Source: Paenibacillus whitsoniae
GTDB taxonomy: Bacteria > Bacillota > Bacilli > Paenibacillales > NBRC-103111
Direction: 5' to 3'
NCBI RefSeq assembly: GCF_003955665.1
Contig: NZ_RXHU01000064.1
Location: 1-32,528 of the forward strand
Length of the DNA stretch: 32,528 nucleotides
Both the position numbers and the translations under genes were made by a program. Positions 25,662 to 32,528 of the stretch are shown here, piece after piece. Below the pieces are notes generated by a model. That model was not told the DNA's origin, searched no databases, and worked only from the letters and a program-made list of their open reading frames with translations. Every line of letters starts with the position of its first letter. Within the stretch, counting starts at the first letter, position 1.

Positions 25662-25698
25662 AAAAAAGGAGCAACTGCCGGACGCGGCAATCTGCTCC
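25662..25698 (-). terminator. Intrinsic terminator of the DoxX-like gene
   Basis: On the minus strand GGAGCA pairs with TGCTCC, with an inner GCCG/CGGC stem, followed by six T. It lies directly after the DoxX-like stop codon. Confidence 0.8.
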
Positions 25699-25705
25699 CT
25701 ACGCA

Positions 25706-26134
25706 CTATTTGCTACTCCAAATCAAATTTCGAAATCTTCCGTCCATTAGCCAGATCGGTGCCCAGGCTATAATCGCAAAATAGACCGGAAACAGCGTAT
25801 TGGACCACAACGGATTATCCACTCTGAGCTGCGCAGCTACCGCTCCTCCCAAAAAGCCGGTGAGCAGAAGCGCACCCAAAAACCGAGTTCGCGGTATCGC
25901 ATACAGAATGGTGCAGACTAAACTCAACACGCTGATGACCGCTAAGTGATCCTCCGCAAAACCAAGACTAAGCGTACCTTCGATGACTTCCTTGGGCTTG
26001 ATGATTTTGCCAATGCCATCGAACAGCATGAACAGGATAACAATTCCACTTAAAATTCGTGCCGCCCATAACCGTCCCTTAGATATTTCGATTGCCATTT
26101 TTGCCGGTTTAATTCCTACTTCCAATTTGTTCAT
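25706..26134 (-). CDS. DoxX-like integral membrane protein
   Basis: About 142 residues with four hydrophobic segments (about 25-43, 58-78, 83-102, 110-130 from this start). The stretch LLTGFLGGAVAAQLRV and the end FAIIAWAPIWLMDGRFR are typical of the DoxX-like family (DoxX_2 group). These are small membrane proteins of uncertain function, sometimes tied to redox or thiol stress. The start is not certain: a GTG at 26146 is too near the AGGAG site, and the ATG at 26134 is 13 bases from it. A consensus -10 (TATAAT) at 26160-26165 supports transcription from just upstream. It is monocistronic with its own terminator and converges on the racemase gene. Confidence 0.8.
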   Translation of the reverse strand: MNKLEVGIKPAKMAIEISKGRLWAARILSGIVILFMLFDGIGKIIKPKEVIEGTLSLGFAEDHLAVISVLSLVCTILYAIPRTRFLGALLLTGFLGGAVAAQLRVDNPLWSNTLFPVYFAIIAWAPIWLMDGRFRNLIWSSK

Positions 26135-26159
26135 TTGCTTCTTCACTCTCCTGATTCGA

Positions 26160-26165
26160 ATTATA
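26160..26165 (-). promoter_or_regulatory. -10 element of the DoxX-like gene
   Basis: A consensus TATAAT on the minus strand about 26 bases upstream of the chosen start. No clear -35 is visible. Confidence 0.4.
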
Positions 26166-26241
26166 AGACTTCAATTTTTTCTTCTCATTTATTTAGACGA
26201 TAATGAGTTCCCATATTCATCGGTCTCATTGTTCAGGAAGC

Positions 26242-26300
26242 AAAAAAAATAAAAAAAAGTGGCCTCAGTCTCGATTTCAAGACTAAGGCCGCTTTTTTAC
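26242..26300. terminator. Terminator ending the glmS operon
   Basis: GCGGCCTTAGTCT pairs with AGACTGAGGCCAC (one mismatch, loop of eight bases) at 26259-26292. T-rich tracts occur on both sides, so it could work in both directions. It lies 14 bases after the stop codon of the last gene of the minus-strand operon. Confidence 0.88.
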
Positions 26301-26305
26301 TTTTT

Positions 26306-27196
26306 TCACCACGAAGCCAACGCCGTTCGCTTCCATGTATTAGGTGCTACACACACATACACATACCCGTCATCCCACGCCATCTCTCCCACTTCGCCGG
26401 GGGCCGTAGACGAGGCCGGCGTCATCGATTTCCGGATGCGGATGCTGTCGTCACTGACGTCCAGCTTCGTCTTCGCGTCCGAGTTGCCAATCCCGATATT
26501 GCCGCTACTGCGGCTAATCGATAACGGATTGTCCAGGGCTTTGCCGTCATCCGAATACCGGATGATCTGCAGATTGGAGCCGGCATTTCCTCCGGTTTCC
26601 TTGGTGTTATCAGCCCGCATCGCCCAGCGGGGCGTCGTCACGTTCCCCTCATCCGCTTTCGCCCAAGTCAGATCACGATTGACGCCTTCCGTTCCGGCAA
26701 CGCGCAGAATGCCATCCATCACATTAAAATTAGCGGAATGCGTGCGAATTTCAGCCACATCCTGGTCGAATGGAATTTCGAGACGTGTAAACAGCTCGTT
26801 CGGGTTTTTGCCGTCAGGAGACATCGTCGTTTCGAACGACATATGGTTATGATCGTGCTGCTCCGGGTTATTTGCTTTGGCATGCGCGATGATCGCCGCC
26901 TTGTCCTTGCCGTTCTCATCTAACCAGGCGATGGCCGGCTTCGCTCGGTCTTTGGTCCACTGCAGCCGGATGAGATCCGACAAGTGGCCTTCCGAGGAGA
27001 TCCACTGCTTATCGGTAGAAAGATGAATCCGATCATTATGAGGGACCTCCAGGCCTCCTCCCGGTAAAGACGATTCCTGAAAGGTACCGGTCGCTCCAGC
27101 TGCCTCATGGCCGCCTGTGTAAGCGAAGGCCATCCCTGAGACACCGAGCGCCGCACCCGCCAACAGTGAGATCGCCAAGCCTGTCATCATTTTCAT
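26306..27196 (-). CDS. Secreted protein with phage-tail-fibre-like C-terminus
   Basis: 296 residues. The first 25 residues (MKMMTGLAISLLAGAALGVS...) are a signal peptide ending in AFA. The middle has repeats of short beta strands and turns (SPDGKNPNELFTRLEIPFDQ; HSANFNVMDGILRVAG). The end (about 225-296: PLSISRSSGNIGIGN, KTKLDVSDDSIRIRKS, GEVGEMAWDDGYVYVCV) closely resembles the C-terminal region of phage tail-fibre, hyaluronidase-like or pectate-lyase-like trimeric proteins. An extracellular trimeric beta-rich protein is likely. Its partner is unknown. A ribosome binding site (AGGA) is seven bases upstream, 36 bases after the preceding secreted-protein gene. This is the last gene before a strong terminator. 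Carrying a signal peptide sets it apart from normal phage proteins. Confidence 0.8.
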   Translation of the reverse strand: MKMMTGLAISLLAGAALGVSGMAFAYTGGHEAAGATGTFQESSLPGGGLEVPHNDRIHLSTDKQWISSEGHLSDLIRLQWTKDRAKPAIAWLDENGKDKAAIIAHAKANNPEQHDHNHMSFETTMSPDGKNPNELFTRLEIPFDQDVAEIRTHSANFNVMDGILRVAGTEGVNRDLTWAKADEGNVTTPRWAMRADNTKETGGNAGSNLQIIRYSDDGKALDNPLSISRSSGNIGIGNSDAKTKLDVSDDSIRIRKSMTPASSTAPGEVGEMAWDDGYVYVCVAPNTWKRTALASW

Positions 27197-27232
27197 TTTT
27201 GCATCCTACTCCTTCCTGTTCATCGAATCCGC

Positions 27233-28531
27233 TCAGCGATTAGCATTCAATAGCTCGACCCACCTTACGTAATCATGGATCGCGATGCCGCTATAGCTCG
27301 GATAAAGGGAGAGGCTTTCCTTGACCTGTTTCAATTCCGACTCCATCAGCGAAGCCTTCGATTGATAAAAGGTCGTATGATCAGCTTCCTTACTAGGCAG
27401 CGTATCCACGGCAATGACGGCCTTTTTCCTCAGCGTAGCTGCTTCTAAAATAATGGATTTGGCAGTGGCAATGATACCGTTGCCCCCGAGCGCCTGATTC
27501 CGATAAGCCATAATGACAACGCTGTCCGCCTTCTCGAGCAGCCAAGCGCTAAAGGAATAGCTGGAACCCGGAACGCTCAGGCTATAAGTCCAAAAAGGAA
27601 TATCGAAAGCCATCGTCATGCTGCGATCCGCGCTTTTCACTTCGGATTCAATGAATCGAATCGTAGCCATCCATCGTTCGAGCACCCAGGTCTGATTGGT
27701 TTTCCACATGTCCAAGGTGTAAGGTTCAATATCAAAGTGGAAACCTTGGAAGCGCTCCAGCGCACTGACCGACGCATTATATTGCGTAACAGCTGCAATC
27801 CATTGCCGAATGACGCTCTGGTTATTCTCATAGATCCAATCCGATTGGCCGGCCAGCGCCTCCACCTTGATCCCCTGATCATTCGCTCTGCGGATAAAAT
27901 TACGGTAAACATCCTGACTCGGATACGTTTTTTCATAGCGCAGATAAATGGCAGCCAGTTTCTGATTCGCCGCAAACTGAAGAATACGGTCACCATCCGT
28001 CTCAATCAGCTTGCTGTCCCAAATCCAAGTGGATCTTTGCGCCTTGTCCGCCGACGTGATCAGTACCATATTCCGTTCCCCCACCCAATCGACATCGGCC
28101 CCGAGACTCTCGCTAACCGCTCTCAGCGGCACCAGGGTGCGGTCATTTTTCAGGACAGCCGGAGCACTTAACTCCACCTGCCTGCCGTTAACCGAAGCGA
28201 CGTTTTGTCCAATGGTTAATAAGGTTGTGGCATACGGACTGCGAAAGGTTACCTGTTCCAGCGAACGATTCCATTCCACCTCAGCCCCCAGTTTTTCGGC
28301 AATTGCTCTTGCCGGCACCATCGTACTTCCCGTCTGTTCATCGATGTAGGGTTGGGCATCTGTAAAGGCGATTTTTTCCCCGTTGACCTCTACCCCAGGC
28401 TCTGTGATCAGCGAGTACACCGGGAAAAATAAAGGAGCGCTCGTTACAAGTAGAACAAAGATTAGGCATACCATCGTCTTTCCCACAGGGACTTTCATAG
28501 GGAGAAATGAATTAAACCACGCGGTATTCAA
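27233..28531 (-). CDS. Secreted protein: copper-amine-oxidase-type stalk repeats plus TIM-barrel-like domain
   Basis: 432 residues. A hydrophobic signal segment (about 18-40) is followed by a copper-amine-oxidase N-terminal-like region in two parts (about 45-158), with VPARAIAEKLGAEVEW and VPLRAVSESLGADVDW as the two characteristic helix/strand units. These are common cell-wall or stalk modules in Paenibacillus-type bacteria and bind no copper by themselves. Residues about 165-432 resemble a (beta/alpha)8 barrel, with FQGFHFDIEPYTLDMW (262-277) as in GH18-type or related barrels where an Asp/Glu pair acts; catalysis is not certain. The likely start is TTG at 28531 (AAGGA upstream), overlapping glmM by 20 bases; an ATG at 28498 has no ribosome binding site. 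It follows amino-sugar genes, so a glycan is a plausible target (inference). Confidence 0.78.
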   Translation of the reverse strand: MNTAWFNSFLPMKVPVGKTMVCLIFVLLVTSAPLFFPVYSLITEPGVEVNGEKIAFTDAQPYIDEQTGSTMVPARAIAEKLGAEVEWNRSLEQVTFRSPYATTLLTIGQNVASVNGRQVELSAPAVLKNDRTLVPLRAVSESLGADVDWVGERNMVLITSADKAQRSTWIWDSKLIETDGDRILQFAANQKLAAIYLRYEKTYPSQDVYRNFIRRANDQGIKVEALAGQSDWIYENNQSVIRQWIAAVTQYNASVSALERFQGFHFDIEPYTLDMWKTNQTWVLERWMATIRFIESEVKSADRSMTMAFDIPFWTYSLSVPGSSYSFSAWLLEKADSVVIMAYRNQALGGNGIIATAKSIILEAATLRKKAVIAVDTLPSKEADHTTFYQSKASLMESELKQVKESLSLYPSYSGIAIHDYVRWVELLNANR

Positions 28532-29870
28532 GCTCTTCCTTGACCACCTCTACAATGCCCGCCACATAACCGGACAGCTCCCTTTCATCCGGTCCTTCCG
28601 CCATTACGCGCACCAGGGGTTCCGTGCCCGAAGGCCTTACCAAGACACGGCCGCGGCCGGCCATCTCCGTTTCCACCCGGCGGATGACGGCATGGATGCG
28701 GCGATTGCCTTCCAGCTTGGTTTTATGGTTTACCCGCACATTCACCACCAGCTGAGGGTACTTGATGACAGGGGACGCGAGCTTCGACAAAGGCTTCCCT
28801 GTTTGAAGCATCACCTGCAGCAGCTGAACGGCCGATAACAGGCCATCTCCTGTCGTCGAATGATCCAGCAAAATGATATGCCCCGACGACTCACCGCCCA
28901 GGTTGTACCCGCCGCTGCGCATCGCTTCCATGACATGCCGGTCTCCGACCTTGCTTTGGAACGAGTCGAGGCCGATATTATGCAGCGCTTGATGAAAGCC
29001 CAGATTACTCATGACAGTAGACACGACGGTGTTGTGACGCAGACGTCCCTGCTTGGCCAGATGAGCGGCAAGGATATAGAGGATGTGATCCCCGTCCAAA
29101 ATCTCACCCCGCTCATCAACCGCGATCAGTCGGTCCGCATCCCCGTCGAACGAAAGTCCCGCATGGGCCTTGTGGTCCCGCACAGCTTTACGCAAATACT
29201 CCGGATGCGTGGAGCCGCAATCCTGATTAATATTTAAACCGTCCGGGAGATGATGCAAGAGCACCGTCTCCGCGCCCAATTCGGCGAACAGCTGCGGAGC
29301 CAGCGCTGAAGCCGCCCCGTTCGCGCAATCGAGCACGATTTTGCAGCCGGACAGCCCCACCGCTGCCGTCGACTTCAAGTAGCTTACGTAGTCCTGCGCG
29401 CCTTGCGAATTATCACGCAGCGTGCCAACCTCCGCTCCCGTAGGGCGGGAGCTCCGATGCTCGTTCCCCTGCAAGCGGCGCTCGACCTCCGCTTCCCAGG
29501 CATCCGGCATTTTGAAGCCGTCCCTGCCAAAAAACTTAATCCCGTTATCCTCCACCGGATTATGCGAAGCGGAGATCATCACCCCTGCATCCATACCGGA
29601 TTGCCGCGAATAATAAGCCACACCCGGCGTCGGCAGAACGCCCAGCCTAATGACATCCGCCCCGGCGGATAACAACCCAGCAACCAAGGCCGCTTCCAGC
29701 ATAGGCCCGGAAATACGCGTATCCCGTCCGATGGCCACGGCAGGCCGACGGCCTTCACAACTACGCCCCAACATCCAGCCAACAATCAGCCCTAATTCAA
29801 AGGCCAGCTCTGGTGTCAACTCGCTGTTCGCGACCCCTCTGACGCCGTCTGTACCAAAAATAGCTCCCAT
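28512..29870 (-). CDS. glmM: Phosphoglucosamine mutase GlmM
   Basis: 452 residues, a normal length. It converts glucosamine-6-phosphate to glucosamine-1-phosphate, the second step toward UDP-N-acetylglucosamine in the cytoplasm. The phospho-serine is Ser102 in VMISASHNPVEDN. The metal-binding loop is FDGDADRLIAVD and the sugar/phosphate end is RPSGTEPLVRVMAEG. The N-terminus MGAIFGTDGVRGVAN is typical. GGGAGGAG lies about eight bases before the ATG at 29870, and the gene follows the uridylyltransferase by 23 bases. Unlike the common cdaA-ybbR-glmM-glmS layout, here it is preceded by glmS and a uridylyltransferase gene and has no cdaA partner. It may be a second copy dedicated to a surface polymer. 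Confidence 0.96.
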   Translation of the reverse strand: MGAIFGTDGVRGVANSELTPELAFELGLIVGWMLGRSCEGRRPAVAIGRDTRISGPMLEAALVAGLLSAGADVIRLGVLPTPGVAYYSRQSGMDAGVMISASHNPVEDNGIKFFGRDGFKMPDAWEAEVERRLQGNEHRSSRPTGAEVGTLRDNSQGAQDYVSYLKSTAAVGLSGCKIVLDCANGAASALAPQLFAELGAETVLLHHLPDGLNINQDCGSTHPEYLRKAVRDHKAHAGLSFDGDADRLIAVDERGEILDGDHILYILAAHLAKQGRLRHNTVVSTVMSNLGFHQALHNIGLDSFQSKVGDRHVMEAMRSGGYNLGGESSGHIILLDHSTTGDGLLSAVQLLQVMLQTGKPLSKLASPVIKYPQLVVNVRVNHKTKLEGNRRIHAVIRRVETEMAGRGRVLVRPSGTEPLVRVMAEGPDERELSGYVAGIVEVVKEELEYRVV

Positions 29871-29893
29871 ATCCGTTCTCCTCCCTCTACTTT

Positions 29894-30655
29894 TTATGCA
29901 AAAATCCCCTTGCGCGCATAAAAGGCCCGATTCGCCTCTTCCAATTGTTCCGGGGTGTTAATCCCCATGACCTCCGTCCCATCCTCGAGGGTCACCGCCC
30001 CGAATCGCTTGTGTGCGCCGGAAATCCCTCTCTGGCGCATCACCTTCACGATGTCGGTCAAGTAGTACTCCTGCTGCGCATTGGCATTGGTAATGCCCGG
30101 AAGCGCCTCAAACAAGCTTTCATTATCGAAACAGAAAATGCCCGTGTTAATCTCCGTAATCCGTTTCTGCTCAGGCGTTGCGTCCTTCTCTTCAATAATA
30201 TCGACGACTTCGCCGCTCACAGCATCGCGGATAATTCGGCCATAGCCCGTAGGGTCCTGCACGATCGCGGTCAACACCACCCCGGCGCTTGCCCCCGCCC
30301 GCTGAGCCGCCAGCAGCCGCTCGATGGTGGATGGCCGGATGAGCGGCGTATCGCCCGTCAGTACCAAAGTCGAGCCGCTGCGGCCTTTGAGAAGAGGCTC
30401 AGCCTGGAGAACGGCGTGTGCCGTTCCAAGCTGTTGTTTCTGGAACGCATAGGTCACCCGCGTGCCTAAGCACTTCTCCACCAGCTCGCCCCGGTGCCCG
30501 ACCACGGCCACAATGCCGGTGATCGGCATCGCTTCCAGCTTGTCCACCAAACGGACGATCATCGGAACGCCTCCGACGGGATGAAGCACTTTAGGCAGCT
30601 CCGACTTCATCCGTGTGCCTTTTCCTGCCGCCAACAGAATAGCCCATGCTTCCAT
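29894..30655 (-). CDS. Stand-alone UDP-GlcNAc-type uridylyltransferase (GlmU N-terminal half only)
   Basis: 253 residues. It matches the N-terminal pyrophosphorylase domain of GlmU: LLAAGKGTRMKSELPKVLH, QQLGTAHAV, LVLTGDTPLI, GYGRIIRD, EEKDATPEQK, NTGIFCFD. Bifunctional GlmU is about 460 residues, with a left-handed beta-helix acetyltransferase C-terminus that is absent here. The gene ends cleanly 23 bases before glmM with its own ribosome binding site, so this is not a frameshift. It could use GlcNAc-1-phosphate made elsewhere, or accept glucosamine-1-phosphate or another sugar phosphate. A full GlmU is therefore expected elsewhere in the genome. GGAGGGAG about 11 bases upstream supports the ATG at 30655. 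It sits between glmS and glmM in one operon. Confidence 0.9.
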   Translation of the reverse strand: MEAWAILLAAGKGTRMKSELPKVLHPVGGVPMIVRLVDKLEAMPITGIVAVVGHRGELVEKCLGTRVTYAFQKQQLGTAHAVLQAEPLLKGRSGSTLVLTGDTPLIRPSTIERLLAAQRAGASAGVVLTAIVQDPTGYGRIIRDAVSGEVVDIIEEKDATPEQKRITEINTGIFCFDNESLFEALPGITNANAQQEYYLTDIVKVMRQRGISGAHKRFGAVTLEDGTEVMGINTPEQLEEANRAFYARKGIFA

Positions 30656-30678
30656 GTGGTTCAGCTCCCTCCGAATCG

Positions 30679-32508
30679 TTATTCAACCGTCACACTTTTG
30701 GCCAAGTTGCGTGGCTTATCAATATCGTTCCCCAGCGCCAAGGAGGCGTAGTAGGAGATTAACTGCAGCGGCACGACAGCCAAAATCGGTGCCAGCAGCT
30801 GATGAGACGGCGGGATGAAGCAGATTTCATCGACCGCGTTGAGCAGCCCGACATTGCCCTCCACCGTAATCCCCATAACGTGGGCTCCACGGGCTTTGAC
30901 TTCTTTGATATTGCTCACGGCTTTTTCGTACAGATCCATCTGTGTAGCCAGCGCAATCACCGGCGTATCCTTCTCGATCAGCGCCAACGTACCGTGCTTG
31001 AGCTCTCCGGCTGCATAAGCCTCCGAGTGGATATAAGAGATCTCTTTCAACTTGAGCGATCCCTCAAGCGCAACGGCGTAATCAAGGCCCCTTCCGATAA
31101 AAAACAGGCTGTCCGCATCCTTGATCGATTCCGCATACAGCTTCACTTCGTTGGCGTTTTCCAGCACCTTCTCCACCTGGACGGGAAGCGACTTCAAGCC
31201 TTGCACCAGCTCCGCATGAAGCTCGGCGGACAGCGTTTTTCTTTCCTGGGCCAAATACAGGCTGAACAGATAGAACGCAAGCAGTTGAGCGGTATACGCC
31301 TTCGTCGAAGCCACCGCAATTTCCGGGCCGGCCTTCGTGGCGATGACATAGTCCGCATCCCGCGCGATCGAACTGGTTGGCACATTCGTGATGGCCAGTA
31401 TTCTCGCGCCTTGCCTTCTGCTCTCTTGCAGCGCAGCAAGCGTATCCGCCGTTTCCCCGGATTGGCTCACGACGATGACGAGCGTTCGTTCCGTAATAAT
31501 CGGGTCCCGGTATCGGAATTCCGAGGCAATATCGCACTGCACAGGGATGCGCGTCAACTTCTCCAGCACCGTGCTGCCGACAAGTCCGGCATGGTAGGCG
31601 GTGCCGCAAGCCACGATAAAAATTTTATCCACCTGCTGGAACGCGTCTGCTGCATGCGCCAATTCCGGGAAGCTCACTTGGCCCCCCTCATCCAAGCGCC
31701 CGAGCATCGTATTCCGCAGCGTTAACGGCTGTTCGTGAATTTCCTTCAGCATAAAGTGCGCATACGGTCCCTTTTCCACCTGATCTGCGCTCCAATCGAT
31801 CTGCAGCAGCTTGCACGCCGCCGGCTTCCCCGTCTCGATTTTCGTGATGGAGATACCCCCCTGGGTAAGGACAGCCATATCCCCATCCTCCAAAATATAC
31901 ACATCACGCGTATGCTCAATCAGCGCGGAGATGTCCGAAGCCATGAAGTACTCTCCCTCACCCTCGCCGATCACAAGCGGACTCGATTGTCTGAACGCGA
32001 TCAGCTTATCCGGCTCATACTCCGTCATGACACCAAGGGAATACGCCCCTTGCAGCCTCCCTATGACCGCCAGCATGGCGGTGTAAATGTCCCCTTCGTA
32101 ATGCTCGGCAAGCAAGTGCGCAATGACCTCCGTATCGGTCTCGGAAGCAAAAGTGACACCTTTCTGCTCCAGCTCTGTTTTCAGCTCCATATAATTTTCC
32201 ACAATGCCGTTGTGCACGACTGTGAATTTCCCCGACATATCCGTATGGGGATGGGAGTTGGCATCCGACGGTCTGCCGTGAGTCGCCCAGCGCGTATGCC
32301 CGATACCCACCGATCCTTTCAACGGCTGCTTGTCCAGCTGACCCGCTAAGTTGGCCAGACGTCCCTCCGCCTTGCTCACCTTGACCTGATCCTGTACCAG
32401 AACCGCGATCCCTGCGGAATCATACCCTCGGTACTCCAGCTTGCTTAATCCGTTCAACAAAATCGGCTGTACATCTCGCCTTCCAATATATCCTACAATG
32501 CCACACAT
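30679..32508 (-). CDS. glmS: Glucosamine-6-phosphate synthase GlmS
   Basis: 609 residues, full length. It makes glucosamine-6-phosphate from fructose-6-phosphate and glutamine. The start MCGIVGYIGRRDVQP carries the N-terminal Cys nucleophile after Met removal. The N-terminal half (to about 230) is the glutaminase, with GIGHTRWATHG and NGIVENY. Two SIS sugar-isomerase domains follow (about 290-420 with ACGTAYHAG and SQSGETADT; about 455-590 with IGRGLDYAVALEG and EAYAAGELKHG). The C-terminus PRNLAKSVTVE is typical and helps close the isomerase site. It is the first gene of the operon. The upstream region is not usable: the 20 bases before the ATG are an inverted copy of the coding start, with no ribosome binding site. 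Whether a glmS ribozyme exists cannot be judged here. Confidence 0.97.
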   Translation of the reverse strand: MCGIVGYIGRRDVQPILLNGLSKLEYRGYDSAGIAVLVQDQVKVSKAEGRLANLAGQLDKQPLKGSVGIGHTRWATHGRPSDANSHPHTDMSGKFTVVHNGIVENYMELKTELEQKGVTFASETDTEVIAHLLAEHYEGDIYTAMLAVIGRLQGAYSLGVMTEYEPDKLIAFRQSSPLVIGEGEGEYFMASDISALIEHTRDVYILEDGDMAVLTQGGISITKIETGKPAACKLLQIDWSADQVEKGPYAHFMLKEIHEQPLTLRNTMLGRLDEGGQVSFPELAHAADAFQQVDKIFIVACGTAYHAGLVGSTVLEKLTRIPVQCDIASEFRYRDPIITERTLVIVVSQSGETADTLAALQESRRQGARILAITNVPTSSIARDADYVIATKAGPEIAVASTKAYTAQLLAFYLFSLYLAQERKTLSAELHAELVQGLKSLPVQVEKVLENANEVKLYAESIKDADSLFFIGRGLDYAVALEGSLKLKEISYIHSEAYAAGELKHGTLALIEKDTPVIALATQMDLYEKAVSNIKEVKARGAHVMGITVEGNVGLLNAVDEICFIPPSHQLLAPILAVVPLQLISYYASLALGNDIDKPRNLAKSVTVE

Positions 32509-32528
32509 CCGATGTGTGGCATTGTAGG
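32492..32528. repeat. Perfect 37-base palindrome at the window end
   Basis: Bases 32492-32509 and 32511-32528 are exact reverse complements around one central base. The first arm is the start of glmS (ATGTGTGGCATTGTAGG on the minus strand) and the second is the same text on the plus strand. It ends at the last base of the window and replaces the expected leader. This looks like a fold-back sequencing or assembly artefact rather than a natural repeat. Confidence 0.9.

Noticed and set aside
26306..27196. A prophage region
   Set aside because: Only one tail-like gene is present; it has a signal peptide and no capsid, terminase or integrase genes are nearby.
29894..30655. Treating the uridylyltransferase as a frameshifted full GlmU
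   Set aside because: The gene stops cleanly and glmM begins 23 bases later with its own ribosome binding site, so there is no room for an acetyltransferase half.
32509..32528. Reading the plus-strand ATGTGTGGC at the window end as a second glmS start
   Set aside because: It is part of a perfect fold-back palindrome reaching the window edge and is best explained as an artefact.

Overview
The window looks like chromosome from a Paenibacillus-type Firmicute. The evidence is strong AAGGAGG-like ribosome binding sites, sigma-A promoters, a secreted protein with copper-amine-oxidase N-terminal repeats, and a CUT1 sugar importer without its own ATPase. This is inference from gene content; there is no rRNA here. 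Almost every gene is on the minus strand. The exceptions are one racemase gene (24900-25601) and a decayed helix-turn-helix remnant. I see no tRNA, rRNA, CRISPR array or intact insertion sequence.

Reading left to right: (1) 1-6137 holds a secreted NHL-repeat protein cut by the window edge, a secreted protein of unknown function, and a 1472-residue regulator (headless kinase-like domain, AAA ATPase, helical repeats, GAF, LuxR HTH). (2) 6158-8904 is the cysD-cysN sulfate-activation operon. Its CysN ends in a tail that looks like a dead APS kinase. (3) 8984-17020 is accessory in character: a roughly 1950-residue transglutaminase-like/DUF4011/helicase/nuclease protein resembling the Hhe class of anti-phage proteins, a Fic protein with a built-in inhibitory motif, a 38-residue ORF, a membrane protein, and a small protein with a PD-(D/E)XK-like pattern. 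(4) 17064-22130 has two gene remnants around a CUT1 ABC importer operon with an attached methyltransferase and a translationally coupled small ORF. (5) 22131-24709 is a mostly empty stretch and then an OmpR/HK two-component operon. (6) 24780-26300 has the racemase and a DoxX-like protein, separated by terminators. (7) 26306-32508 is an apparent operon, glmS, a stand-alone GlmU-type uridylyltransferase, glmM, a secreted stalk/TIM-barrel-like protein and a secreted protein with a phage-tail-fibre-like C-terminus.

The last group could feed amino-sugar precursors into a surface or envelope product, with the two exported proteins acting outside the cell; that link is inference from gene order only.

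The right end of the window is suspicious. The last 37 bases form a perfect palindrome that mirrors the first codons of glmS and replaces its expected upstream region. This is most simply an assembly or library fold-back artefact.

Best candidates for new biology are the degenerate CysC tail on CysN, the N-lobe-less kinase-like LuxR regulator, the helicase/Fic region with its operator-like repeats, and the glmS-uridylyltransferase-glmM-exported protein operon. No finding here was tested by database search.
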